A stretch of 5,091 bases of DNA from Pseudomonadota bacterium (GCA_030610915.1 JAUWQS010000161.1:1-5091), one strand, 5' to 3'; shown: positions 1 through 5,091, counted from the stretch's first letter. Made by a program: numbers and translations. The notes: generated by a model from the letters alone, not told the origin.

Positions 1-250
1 AGTAGTTAAGAGAAAAACGACAAAACAATTAAAATACAGACTTCTATAATCCGACTTTGATTTTTTGGACATTGCTTTTCAGACTAACTTACTGATTTAC
101 AATGACATTCACTTTTAGGCAATCAATCCCAAAATAATTTATTCTGTAATTTTGCTATGTTATAGACTGGTTAATTGACGATTGTCCAATTTTGCAACTA
201 TACTGTAAGTTATTTGAATTACAGCACTTTAGAGACAATAGAGGTTGAGA
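1..250. other. AT-rich stretch without a recognisable gene
   Basis: This stretch is strongly AT-rich and stop codons are frequent in all frames. I find no coding region, tRNA-like fold or strong repeat. The only internal symmetry noticed is a weak 8-base inverted pair (ctgtaatt at 144-151 and aattacag at 217-224), which could be chance. It was checked for the missing 3' part of the neighbouring nifV-like gene (the His-Glu-Ser-Gly-Ile-His region) on the minus strand, and nothing similar is present. It is therefore foreign sequence or ordinary intergenic DNA beyond the breakpoint of nifV. Confidence 0.6.
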
Positions 251-545
251 TTAAAGAAGTCTGGTAATAGCTCAATAAATAGGGGCAAACTCCGGTATGT
301 AAAAGTGATTGTGAATCTTAGCCATTCACGGCTTGAAATTGGAAATTAGAAATTTGGGAGAAATGAAACGAATTTATGAGTTGACAGGCTTCGGCGTGAG
401 CTCAGTCGAGTCGTACAAAAGCATGAAGGCCGAGTTTCCAATTTCTATTTTCTAATTTCAATATTCAGTAAACGCTTACCGTGGATCGAGACCAACACTT
501 TAAAAATGTAATCCCCAATTTATTGAGCTGATACAAGATATCTTT
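251..545. repeat. Long imperfect palindrome at the broken end of nifV
   Basis: Two arms of roughly 110 bases face each other around a centre near 399, which is the perfect palindrome tgagctca (397-404). The best outer match is 269-285 against the reverse complement of 513-529: 16 of 17 bases agree (agctcaataaatNgggg). Weaker agreement extends outward to about 251 and 545 (about 27 of 35 bases overall). An inner pair, 333-356 against the reverse complement of 438-461, agrees at about 21 of 24 positions (ttgaaatt, then gaaa, then tagaaatt). Between the pairs, short matches such as attcacgg and atccacgg keep the same order, with indels. The last roughly 22 codons of the nifV-like reading frame lie inside the right arm. 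It could be a MITE-like element, or an inverted duplication made when nifV was broken. Confidence 0.6.
397..404. repeat. Central 8-base palindrome tgagctca
   Basis: This perfect self-complementary octamer sits at the symmetry centre of the long imperfect palindrome around it. Its flanks, ttcggcg on the left and gtcgag on the right, are also roughly complementary if G-U pairs are allowed, so the centre could form a small cruciform or an RNA hairpin tip. Confidence 0.45.
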
Positions 546-1370
546 GCCGACCACAGGCTTCTTCGGAGAAAAGGGGAGATTGGAAACTCTTGCGACATAG
601 TCAGAAAGAGGGCGGGGATGTTTTAGATTGTATCTGCCTATTCCTTTTCTTTTCGTCAGAAAGGCCGCCACCTCTTCCAGGGCTGCATTGCCGGCTCGTT
701 CACCAAGACCGTTCACCGTGACATCCACGAAATCGGCCCCGGCTGCAAGAGCGCTTATTGCATTGGCCGTGGCCATGCCAAAGTCATTGTGCGTATGTAC
801 TCCGATATCAACGGAGAGCAAGGACCTTAGCCTGGAGATGACGTCAAAGATGGCGATGGGATCCATGATTCCCACGGTATCGGCAAAACGGATCCTGTTT
901 ATACCTTCTTTTTCGGCCAGAAGGCAGACCTCTTCGACAAAATCCATATCCGCCCTGAAGGCATCTTCCAGACCCAGCGAGAGGTAACATGATGATAAAT
1001 CTCCGGCCTGCCTTATACCTTCACAGACCTTTGCCGGCGCCCATTTCCTGTCCCTGCCCAGCTTGTTCTTTATATGGATATCCGATACCGGTATGGAGAT
1101 AGCGAGGATATCGGGACAAAGCTTCAGGCTTTCTTCAATATCTTTCGGAAGGCACCGGCACCACAGGGCAAGTTTCGGGCAACCTGCAAGTTTCCCAGCT
1201 TCTTTGATAAGTTCATCGATCTCGGGATCTTGCGCTGCAATCCCCAGCTCTATCTCGTCGATTCCCACCTTTATGAGCAGGCTGATGATATGAAGTTTTT
1301 CAGCCAGATCAAAATAGACATTGGCTGTCTGTTCTCCTTCTCTCAATATTGTATCGATGATCCCCTTCAT
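465..1370 (-). CDS. nifV: NifV-like homocitrate synthase, C-terminally truncated
   Basis: NifV condenses acetyl-CoA with 2-oxoglutarate in the cytoplasm to give homocitrate, the organic ligand of the nitrogenase FeMo-cofactor. The 301-residue product shows the DRE-TIM metallolyase pattern in order: DTILREGEQ (6-14, with the catalytic Arg10), LWCR (69-72), IPVSD (93-97), KLGRDRKWA (103-111), LEDAFRADMDFV (134-145), RFADTVG (161-167), the metal-binding HTHNDFG (192-198), and NGLGERAGNAALEE (220-233). The IPVSD, GRDRKW and GLGERAGNAALEE segments match NifV better than leucine-type isopropylmalate synthases, from memory of the family. The start ATG at 1370 has GGGGGTG seven bases upstream. Similarity ends at PVVGKDIL (272-279), where the family continues with the His-Glu-Ser-Gly-Ile-His segment that completes the active site. 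The remaining 22 residues look unrelated and come from a palindromic repeat. About 80 residues are missing, so the enzyme is probably inactive. It could equally be labelled a pseudogene. Confidence 0.82.
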   Translation of the reverse strand: MKGIIDTILREGEQTANVYFDLAEKLHIISLLIKVGIDEIELGIAAQDPEIDELIKEAGKLAGCPKLALWCRCLPKDIEESLKLCPDILAISIPVSDIHIKNKLGRDRKWAPAKVCEGIRQAGDLSSCYLSLGLEDAFRADMDFVEEVCLLAEKEGINRIRFADTVGIMDPIAIFDVISRLRSLLSVDIGVHTHNDFGMATANAISALAAGADFVDVTVNGLGERAGNAALEEVAAFLTKRKGIGRYNLKHPRPLSDYVARVSNLPFSPKKPVVGKDILYQLNKLGITFLKCWSRSTVSVY

Positions 1371-1695
1371 AATTTGTCACCCCCGATTTCATTAAGGCAT
1401 CTTCTACCAGCCTCCGGGGCCCTGCATTTTTTGCCACATAATGGATGAGGCGCATCCGGGGCAAATCCTGGAACAGATACCCGACGTTCCTCCGGTTGAC
1501 CGGGAGCTCATCCACCGGAGCCCCATCGAACAACACCGATCCTTCATATTCAATCAACCCGGACACGACGTTCAGCAAGGTTGTTTTCCTTGCGCCGGTT
1601 GGTCCCAAAAGTACCATAGGCTCACCGTTTGCTATCTTTAAGCTTATATTCCGACAGATAAAATTGCTGATATTTTTCAGCTCTATAGCGGGCAT
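1309..1695 (-). pseudogene. Truncated ABC transporter ATPase (NitT/TauT or molybdate-like)
   Basis: This is the remains of the ATP-hydrolysing subunit of the importer encoded just upstream. Start ATG 1695 has GGAG (1701-1704) before it and follows the permease stop by one base. Visible parts are the N-terminal strands (IELKNIS), Walker A (GPTGARKTT, residues 31-39), the following NVVSGL helix, and the Q-loop (NVGYLFQDL, 70-78). Two defects are clear. The last glycine of Walker A is Arg36 (AGG, one G-to-A change from GGG), which should disturb phosphate binding. Family similarity stops after Leu78 (about 1462), so the LSGGQ signature, Walker B and H-loop are absent. The 50 residues that follow are unlike ABC ATPases, and the last 20 codons run across the nifV start in another frame. 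The family is about 240-260 residues; this frame has 128. It cannot power the transporter. A partner ATPase elsewhere could replace it. A second minus-strand frame ends with a TGA overlapping the nifV ATG, perhaps the old gene end. Confidence 0.75.
1378..1384 (-). promoter_or_regulatory. Ribosome binding site of the nifV-like gene
   Basis: On the minus strand GGGGGTG lies seven bases before the ATG at 1370. It supports that start over any upstream one, and it indicates that nifV is translated from the same message as the importer genes, whose remnant ATPase frame runs across it. Confidence 0.55.
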
Positions 1696-1696
1696 A

Positions 1697-2449
1697 TTAT
1701 CTCCATTTATGAGTCAACCTGTGCTCCATATAGATGAAGAATCTTTCAAAGGAGAGACACATCACCGACAGCACTATCAAGCATACTATGACAATATCTA
1801 TCCGGATCAAACTTTCGGCCCTCATGAGCAACGCCCCGATGCCGGTGGGAATGGCTACCATCTCAGCGGCTATTATCACCCGCCAGGCCATCCCCGCCTC
1901 CAGTCTCAAACCGGTAAATATATTGGAAAGAGCGAGGGGCAAAAGTATGGTGCTCAAGATTTTTCTTTCAGACGCTCCCAGGGTCTTTGCAACCTTGACA
2001 AGGTTCTTATCTACGGTTTTGATACCGGTAACCGTGTTATAAAGCACAGGAAAGAATGAACAGATAAATATTATCATGATGGGAAGCATTTCACTTATTC
2101 CAAACCAGAGCATCAAAATGGGCAGCCAGCCCAAAGCGGGAATAGGGCAAAGCAGGCTAAATATCGGATGAAGTGTTTTATTTATAATTTCCTTATAACC
2201 CATCAAAATACCCATTAACAGACCGGCAATAGATCCGGTGGAAAAACCGATCAAGACCCTTGCCAGACTCCTCAAAAAGTTATCCGGCAGCACTCCGCTG
2301 ACCGTGAGATAATAAAATTCCTGTATCACCCTGGTAAAAGGCGGGAAAAAGAAGTGACCGGGGATTAGTTCCAGCCGTGTTACGATCTCCCAGATTAATA
2401 GAAAAATTAATACAGGAATTAAGCTATAAGCGGCTTTTATCCTTTTCAT
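1697..2449 (-). CDS. ABC transporter permease, NitT/TauT (SsuC/TauC-like) family
   Basis: This is the inner-membrane subunit of an importer of the nitrate/sulfonate/taurine class. The 250-residue length is normal for the family, and about six hydrophobic segments are visible: 9-22, 63-84, 97-118, 121-141, 165-181 and 187-208, with a last one at 217-234. The cytoplasmic EAA loop that contacts the ATPase is well kept: VAKTLGASERKI (153-164), then ILLPLALSNIFTGLRLEAG (168-186), then AWRVIIAAEM (188-197), which is typical of SsuC and TauC. The ATG at 2449 overlaps the binding-protein stop as ATGA (2446-2449), implying translational coupling. A GGGG stretch lies about eight bases before it. Its TAA (1697-1699) is one base from the ATPase start. 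No frame damage is seen. The substrate cannot be inferred from the permease alone. Without a working ATPase next to it, the subunit needs a partner from another locus or is itself on the way to loss. Confidence 0.88.
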   Translation of the reverse strand: MKRIKAAYSLIPVLIFLLIWEIVTRLELIPGHFFFPPFTRVIQEFYYLTVSGVLPDNFLRSLARVLIGFSTGSIAGLLMGILMGYKEIINKTLHPIFSLLCPIPALGWLPILMLWFGISEMLPIMIIFICSFFPVLYNTVTGIKTVDKNLVKVAKTLGASERKILSTILLPLALSNIFTGLRLEAGMAWRVIIAAEMVAIPTGIGALLMRAESLIRIDIVIVCLIVLSVMCLSFERFFIYMEHRLTHKWR

Positions 2450-3645
2450 TTGGCAAACCCCGTTAAATCGATAAAATCCTCTGCTTTAAACGATTCCTTT
2501 ATGTATTCCAATTCCACGCAGGTATCTATCGCTTTCCGGATTTCTTCCGGGTTAATATCAGTGGTATTAACCAATCTTACCGTTAATGATTTTAATATCG
2601 GCGTGGGAGTAATCACAAGTTTGGAAGCCACATCAATAGCTTTAACAGGGGATATCTTTTTTCCGGCAACCTGTAATCCTCCGGCAACAATCTCTGCTGC
2701 TTCTTCTTCAGGATTACTATTGATAAATTGTGTCGCTCGCTCAGTAACCTTTACCAATTTTTTCACTATGTCAGGATACTCCTTTATGAGTTCTTCCCTT
2801 ACCACTAAAACACTGCCCTGCATATTGGGCCAGAGGTCTTCTGCGGTTAAAAATACTTTAAACCCCAATTCTTCTGCCATAGTGGGAAATTGTTCACAAA
2901 TAAAAGCAGCATCCAATTGACCTGTTTTAAGGGCAAGAAGCAGTTTGGGTGGATTCATTCTTCTGACTTTTTTTAATATCTGCTTTTTATCCAGGTGATA
3001 TTTTTCTATCATTTTATGTAAAAGCGCATCAAGAGGACTGCCTTCTCGACTGCATCCAATACGAATCTCTTTCTTTTTCAGGTCGTCGATAGTCTTGACT
3101 CTGTCAGGGTTAACAACAAAACCGTAGCCGTACTTATGGATTCCAGCCACAATCTTTATCGGCACATTGGCATTAGCCTTAGCATTTATAGCCGGAATTA
3201 AACAAATATAAGCGGCATCAATATCGCCTTTTGCCAGAGCAACGGCAAGAGCCATACCGGTTATAAAATTTTCATAACTGGAGATGGTCAATCCTTCTTC
3301 CACATACCAGCCTTTTTGATTGGCTATGTGGGCACAGGCGGAATGAGTAGTAAATTCCACGGCTATCCTGATGGGTTTTGTCTTTGTTCCGTCAAGGACA
3401 GGTGCCTCCTCAGACTTTTTTTGGGCAAAAGCAGTAGAAGGAATAAAGCAAACCAGTATCACTAAAAACAGCGCAACATATTTTTTCAAGTATTGAAGCT
3501 CCCCGCGCCAAGCTGCGGTCCCGCTTTCAGGCGGGATTCGACCGTAAGGAAGTTTGCTATTTTCAGATTCGCTTGCTAACCCCGCAGTCCCTCTCTTGCA
3601 GCGGGACGGGGAATGCGCTCCCTTTTGCGGTTCAAACAGTTTCAT
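2446..3645 (-). CDS. ABC transporter substrate-binding protein, NMT1/THI5-like (NitT/TauT)
   Basis: This periplasmic solute-binding protein captures the ligand for the adjacent permease. From ATG 3645 the product has 399 residues. Residues 53-74 form a clear signal peptide: LKKY, a hydrophobic core (VALFLVILVCFI), then STAFA with likely cleavage before Gln75. The mature part shows the NMT1/THI5 pattern: PIRIAVEFTTHSACAHIANQ (91-110), KGWYVEEGL (111-119), GDIDAAYI (140-147), then TIDDLKKKEIRIG (185-197), with DALLHKMIEKYHLD (206-219) and TGQLDAAFICEQFP (241-254) behind it. Residues 5-52 do not resemble a signal peptide or a known domain. They are encoded by a palindromic repeat inserted in frame. 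ATG 3645 has AAAAGGGG seven bases upstream, clearly better than the further TTG at 3669. A TTG at 3489, with GGGGAG nine bases upstream, would give a standard 347-residue precursor and may be the working start now. The ligand is unknown. Family members bind nitrate, sulfonates, taurine, pyrimidine precursors and others. Confidence 0.87.
   Translation of the reverse strand: MKLFEPQKGAHSPSRCKRGTAGLASESENSKLPYGRIPPESGTAAWRGELQYLKKYVALFLVILVCFIPSTAFAQKKSEEAPVLDGTKTKPIRIAVEFTTHSACAHIANQKGWYVEEGLTISSYENFITGMALAVALAKGDIDAAYICLIPAINAKANANVPIKIVAGIHKYGYGFVVNPDRVKTIDDLKKKEIRIGCSREGSPLDALLHKMIEKYHLDKKQILKKVRRMNPPKLLLALKTGQLDAAFICEQFPTMAEELGFKVFLTAEDLWPNMQGSVLVVREELIKEYPDIVKKLVKVTERATQFINSNPEEEAAEIVAGGLQVAGKKISPVKAIDVASKLVITPTPILKSLTVRLVNTTDINPEEIRKAIDTCVELEYIKESFKAEDFIDLTGFAK
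3487..3504 (-). promoter_or_regulatory. Alternative TTG start with repeat-supplied ribosome binding site
   Basis: On the minus strand GGGGAG (3499-3504) stands nine bases before TTG (3487-3489), in frame with the binding protein. Starting here places Lys-Lys-Tyr and the hydrophobic core right at the N-terminus, as expected for a Sec signal peptide. The GGGGAG lies in the edge of the inserted palindromic repeat, so the insertion may have supplied a new start region while displacing the old one. Confidence 0.4.
3491..3637. repeat. Palindromic repeat inserted in frame in the binding-protein gene
   Basis: This GC-rich block is unlike the AT-richer gene around it and is full of short inverted pairs. 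They include tcccgc 3519-3524 with gcggga 3531-3536 (perfect, six-base loop), ccccg 3580-3584 with cgggg 3607-3611, and gtccc 3587-3591 with gggac 3603-3607. Its two ends also resemble each other in inverted sense (ccccgc near 3501, gcgggacgggg near 3601). It is the kind of small mobile palindromic element found between genes in many environmental genomes. Here its length keeps the reading frame open and adds about 48 codons before the signal peptide. The borders are estimated within about ten bases. Confidence 0.6.
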
Positions 3646-3652
3646 AATGATT

Positions 3653-3660
3653 CCCCTTTT
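3653..3660 (-). promoter_or_regulatory. Ribosome binding site for ATG 3645
   Basis: AAAAGGGG on the minus strand, seven bases before ATG 3645, is a strong Shine-Dalgarno match. It lies outside the inserted palindromic repeat. It marks 3645 as the original start of the binding-protein gene, now cut off from its signal peptide by the insertion. Confidence 0.55.
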
Positions 3661-3668
3661 ATGCAGCA

Positions 3669-3698
3669 ATTCTAATTATGGCATTTTTTCTTTTACAA
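3669..3698 (-). promoter_or_regulatory. Candidate sigma-70-type promoter of the importer genes
   Basis: On the minus strand TTGTAA (3693-3698) and TAGAAT (3669-3674) are separated by 18 bases. They match the -35 consensus at four of six positions and the -10 at five of six. Transcription would begin near 3662, leaving a leader of under 20 bases in front of ATG 3645. A promoter here fits the repeat-filled gap that separates the importer from the NifE-like gene. No sigma-54 (TGGCAC-N5-TTGC) nif-type promoter is visible in the gap. AT-rich DNA gives such matches by chance, so this is tentative. Confidence 0.33.
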
Positions 3699-3719
3699 TT
3701 GTGCGTTACATCCCCCCGC

Positions 3720-3750
3720 CCGCCTCGCAAGCGAAAGCGTTGCGGGCAGG
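3720..3750. repeat. REP-like hairpin, GC-rich
   Basis: The left arm (cgcctcgcaagc) and right arm (gcgttgcgggc) fold around a gaaa loop at 3733-3736, with one bulge and one G-T pair. Further C and G runs on both sides could lengthen the stem. It resembles the small mobile hairpins scattered between genes in many environmental bacteria. Confidence 0.5.
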
Positions 3751-3756
3751 CCTTAT

Positions 3757-3805
3757 CCACCTTCAAAGGGGGAATTTAACGGAAGGATTCCCCCTTTGAG
3801 GGGGG
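3757..3805. repeat. Strong palindrome, 12-base perfect stem
   Basis: caaagggggaat (3764-3775) and attccccctttg (3787-3798) are exact reverse complements around an 11-base loop. Pairing continues outward to about 3757 and 3805 with one mismatch and one G-T pair. It is the strongest hairpin in the window. On the minus strand no T-run follows, so it is listed as a repeat and not as a terminator. Confidence 0.65.
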
Positions 3806-3844
3806 GCATGAAGGTGTTATTCTTCAAAATTAGCCATCGTTTTC

Positions 3845-3862
3845 ATGCTCCAGCGTTGGAAC
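3845..3862. repeat. Small REP-like element (tccagcgttgga)
   Basis: tcca (3849-3852) and tgga (3857-3860) pair around gcgt, in the wider string atgctccagcgttggaac. It resembles, from memory, a common intergenic repeat of the type CGTTCCAACGCT-GGAGC found in many Gram-negative environmental genomes. The stem is short, so evidence within this window alone is weak. Confidence 0.35.
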
Positions 3863-3916
3863 GTATAAGGCCACAAACCTGACAGTATATATCGCTTCCG
3901 GCAGACCGGTATGCAT

Positions 3917-3936
3917 CTCCACGCAGGAGCGTGGGG
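3917..3936. repeat. REP-like hairpin (ccacgc / gcgtgg)
   Basis: ccacgc (3919-3924) and gcgtgg (3929-3934) form a perfect six-base stem with an agga loop. One G-T pair and one G-C pair extend it to 3917 and 3936. Together with flanking atgcat and gacgag it looks like the well-spread repeat with the core CCCACGCTCC-GCGTGG. It lies about 50 bases after the stop of the NifE-like gene. Confidence 0.5.
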
Positions 3937-3986
3937 ACGAGAATTAAGTTACAGCCTAAATGTCTATAGCCTATCTACCTGCGTAG

Positions 3987-5091
3987 TTACGATATTTCTT
4001 CCCTTGCCAGCCGCCACACGGGCGCATAAATAGCCTTGTGGACATCCCTGGCAAAATTTAAGAAACCCTTGAACCCAACATAGGCACCCAGTTGAAGAAG
4101 CAATGTGCCGATACCAAATTTATGACAGAGAGACTGTTCTTTGATGCCGGCTATGAATACATCGGGCTTTAGTTTACAAAATAAGTCTTCTAAATTCTGT
4201 TCTGAAGGGTCATCTACAATATGTATATCTGCTTTAGTCATTTGCCGAATATCTCTATAGTTAACAGCATTGCCAAATCGTGAACCTACAAAAACCACCT
4301 CCATACTTAGAGCTTCAAATGTCTTTACCAAATCCGCTATACGAGCGGCGCCGAGAAAAACGGCTGCTTTTTTTCCTTTAAGCGCGGGCAAAAATTGAGT
4401 AAGTTGAGACTTTATGGCTTTGCATTCCTCATCAATGACCGCCTCCGCCTTTTTTTTCAGATTAAAGTATTGACCAATTCTACGCAGGCTATCTATGCTT
4501 TGAGAGAGACTAAGAAAAGAAACTTTTAAATAAGGAATTCCATATCTTTCCTGCATAGTTTCAGCAAAAAATTGCCCGGTGTTCTGACAGATAATAAGAT
4601 TAAGTTTGACATAATGGGCAGTAATAATCCTTTTGTAGGATGCATCACCAGTAAATACACAATGGACATTTATCCCCATTTTGGAAAAAAGGGATTTTAT
4701 AATTTTTGTTTCATTAAGATTGTACTGTCCGATAATGTTTACATCATAAGGACCTATGTGTCTTTGTCCTTGCCCGATAAACCGATTCAGTATGCATTCA
4801 TAGGCAATTCTGTGGCCGGCAGCTTCACTTTGGCCTTTAAAACCAGGACAATCAACCAGGGCAATGGGACAACCCAGCTCTTTTTCCATCTTCTTGCAAA
4901 TGTCCTCTATGTCATCACCGATGATTGCCGAGGTACAGGTATTGTAAACAAATATATATTTTGCATCGGGCACAAGAGTCTTTGCCTCTTTAAGTGTTTT
5001 TTCAAGCCGTTCCCGTCCACCGAAAATAATATCTTTTTCTCTCAGATCGGTGGAAAATATACGATAGGCTTTAGCTCTCACGATGACGCCA
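3987..5091 (-). CDS. nifE: NifE-like nitrogenase cofactor assembly protein (5' end outside window)
   Basis: This is a nitrogenase component 1-type protein. NifE with NifN forms the scaffold on which the NifB product matures to FeMo-cofactor in the cytoplasm. The frame is open to the right edge and the first visible residues (GVIVRAKAYRIF) are already conserved interior, so the GTG at 5081 is not a start; about 80-100 residues are outside. Numbered from that GTG: TDLREKDIIFGG (11-22), NTCTSAIIGDDIED (47-60, Cys49 at a P-cluster-type ligand position), CPGFKG (78-83), GPYDVNIIGQYNL (110-122), FTGDASY (143-149), AHYVKLNLIICQ (155-166, Cys165 matching the cofactor Cys of NifD), ERYGIPY (178-184), and FIAGIKEQ (309-316). 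The end is NFARDVHKAIYAPVWRLARE (342-361). At the place of the NifD cofactor His (tHGF) there is Val335 (YVGF), which argues for a scaffold and not a catalytic subunit. A nitrogenase-like (Nfl) protein is the main alternative. Confidence 0.78.
   Translation of the reverse strand, partial: GVIVRAKAYRIFSTDLREKDIIFGGRERLEKTLKEAKTLVPDAKYIFVYNTCTSAIIGDDIEDICKKMEKELGCPIALVDCPGFKGQSEAAGHRIAYECILNRFIGQGQRHIGPYDVNIIGQYNLNETKIIKSLFSKMGINVHCVFTGDASYKRIITAHYVKLNLIICQNTGQFFAETMQERYGIPYLKVSFLSLSQSIDSLRRIGQYFNLKKKAEAVIDEECKAIKSQLTQFLPALKGKKAAVFLGAARIADLVKTFEALSMEVVFVGSRFGNAVNYRDIRQMTKADIHIVDDPSEQNLEDLFCKLKPDVFIAGIKEQSLCHKFGIGTLLLQLGAYVGFKGFLNFARDVHKAIYAPVWRLAREEIS

Larger units (their letters stand above)
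3646..3986. other. Repeat-filled intergenic region between nifE-like gene and importer
   Basis: No coding region is seen in these 341 bases. Apart from the candidate promoter and ribosome binding site at the low end, nearly all of it is made of at least four different palindromic elements lined up side by side: a hairpin at 3720-3750, a long one at 3757-3805, a short one around 3849-3860, and one at 3917-3936. None is followed on the minus strand by a clear run of T, so none is a convincing intrinsic terminator for the NifE-like gene, though together they may block or stabilise transcripts. Confidence 0.6.

Noticed and set aside
251..545. Complete insertion sequence with a transposase
   Set aside because: The palindrome is only about 295 bases long and contains no open frame that could encode a transposase. 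At most it is a non-autonomous element.
1309..1695. Programmed frameshift rescuing the ATPase
   Set aside because: No downstream frame before nifV contains the signature motif or Walker B, so shifting frame would not restore a working ATPase. Only about 95 bases are available where some 500 are needed.
1445..2059. Plus-strand open frame of 204 codons across the ATPase and permease genes
   Set aside because: It is antisense to a well-supported permease and an ATPase remnant, changes composition midway, has no recognisable motif, and its protein is rich in Pro, His and Gln as expected of a shadow frame.
2450..2920. Plus-strand open frame of 156 codons opposite the binding-protein gene
   Set aside because: It is antisense to clear NMT1/THI5-like coding sequence, with a low-complexity Ser/Ala-rich product and no family similarity I can recognise.
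3757..3805. Intrinsic terminator for the NifE-like gene
   Set aside because: The stem is strong, but no T-run follows it on the minus strand, and it lies about 180 bases after the stop codon within a field of other palindromes.
3646..3986. CRISPR array or riboswitch (for example a molybdenum-cofactor-type RNA)
   Set aside because: The palindromes differ from one another in sequence and spacing, so there is no repeat-spacer structure, and no conserved riboswitch core could be recognised.
3646..3986. Sigma-54 nif promoter upstream of the importer
   Set aside because: No TGGCAC-N5-TTGC pattern was found on the minus strand in the gap. Only a modest sigma-70-like match is present.
3987..5081. 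GTG at 5081 as start of the NifE-like gene
   Set aside because: The frame continues upstream to the window edge, the codons just before it fit the family, and the N-terminal part with the first ligand cysteines would be missing.

Overview
The window carries part of a nitrogenase-associated gene cluster from an anaerobe-like, probably uncultured bacterium. All genes lie on the minus strand, so the transcriptional order runs from high to low coordinates. It reads: a NifE-like nitrogenase cofactor scaffold protein (3987 to the right edge, 5' part outside the window), a gap of about 340 bases packed with palindromic repeats, a NitT/TauT-type ABC importer (binding protein 2446-3645, permease 1697-2449, ATPase remnant 1309-1695), then a NifV-like homocitrate synthase (465-1370). 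The left 460 bases hold no gene, only AT-rich sequence and a long imperfect palindrome.

NifE is the scaffold on which the FeMo-cofactor precursor matures, and NifV makes the homocitrate that is added to it. An importer between the two suggests it supplied something to nitrogenase assembly or nitrogen metabolism. Its substrate cannot be read from sequence. Binding protein and permease overlap by ATGA, and permease to ATPase is a one-base gap, so these were built as one operon.

The locus looks partly decayed. The ATPase has Arg in place of the last glycine of Walker A, and family similarity stops just after the Q-loop, so the signature motif and Walker B are missing. The NifV-like protein stops after 301 residues where the family has roughly 380, and its family similarity ends at the outer arm of the long palindrome. 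The binding-protein gene has an in-frame palindromic insertion of about 145 bases between its best start codon and its signal peptide. Permease and NifE-like protein look intact over the visible part.

The organism cannot be named. The gene content fits an anaerobic diazotroph or former diazotroph. The dense, varied REP-like palindromes resemble those I associate with environmental genomes such as Desulfobacterota, Planctomycetota and Omnitrophota, but that is an impression only. I see no clear new system. The most interesting points are the nifE - importer - nifV layout and the way small palindromic elements have reshaped three genes or gene borders.
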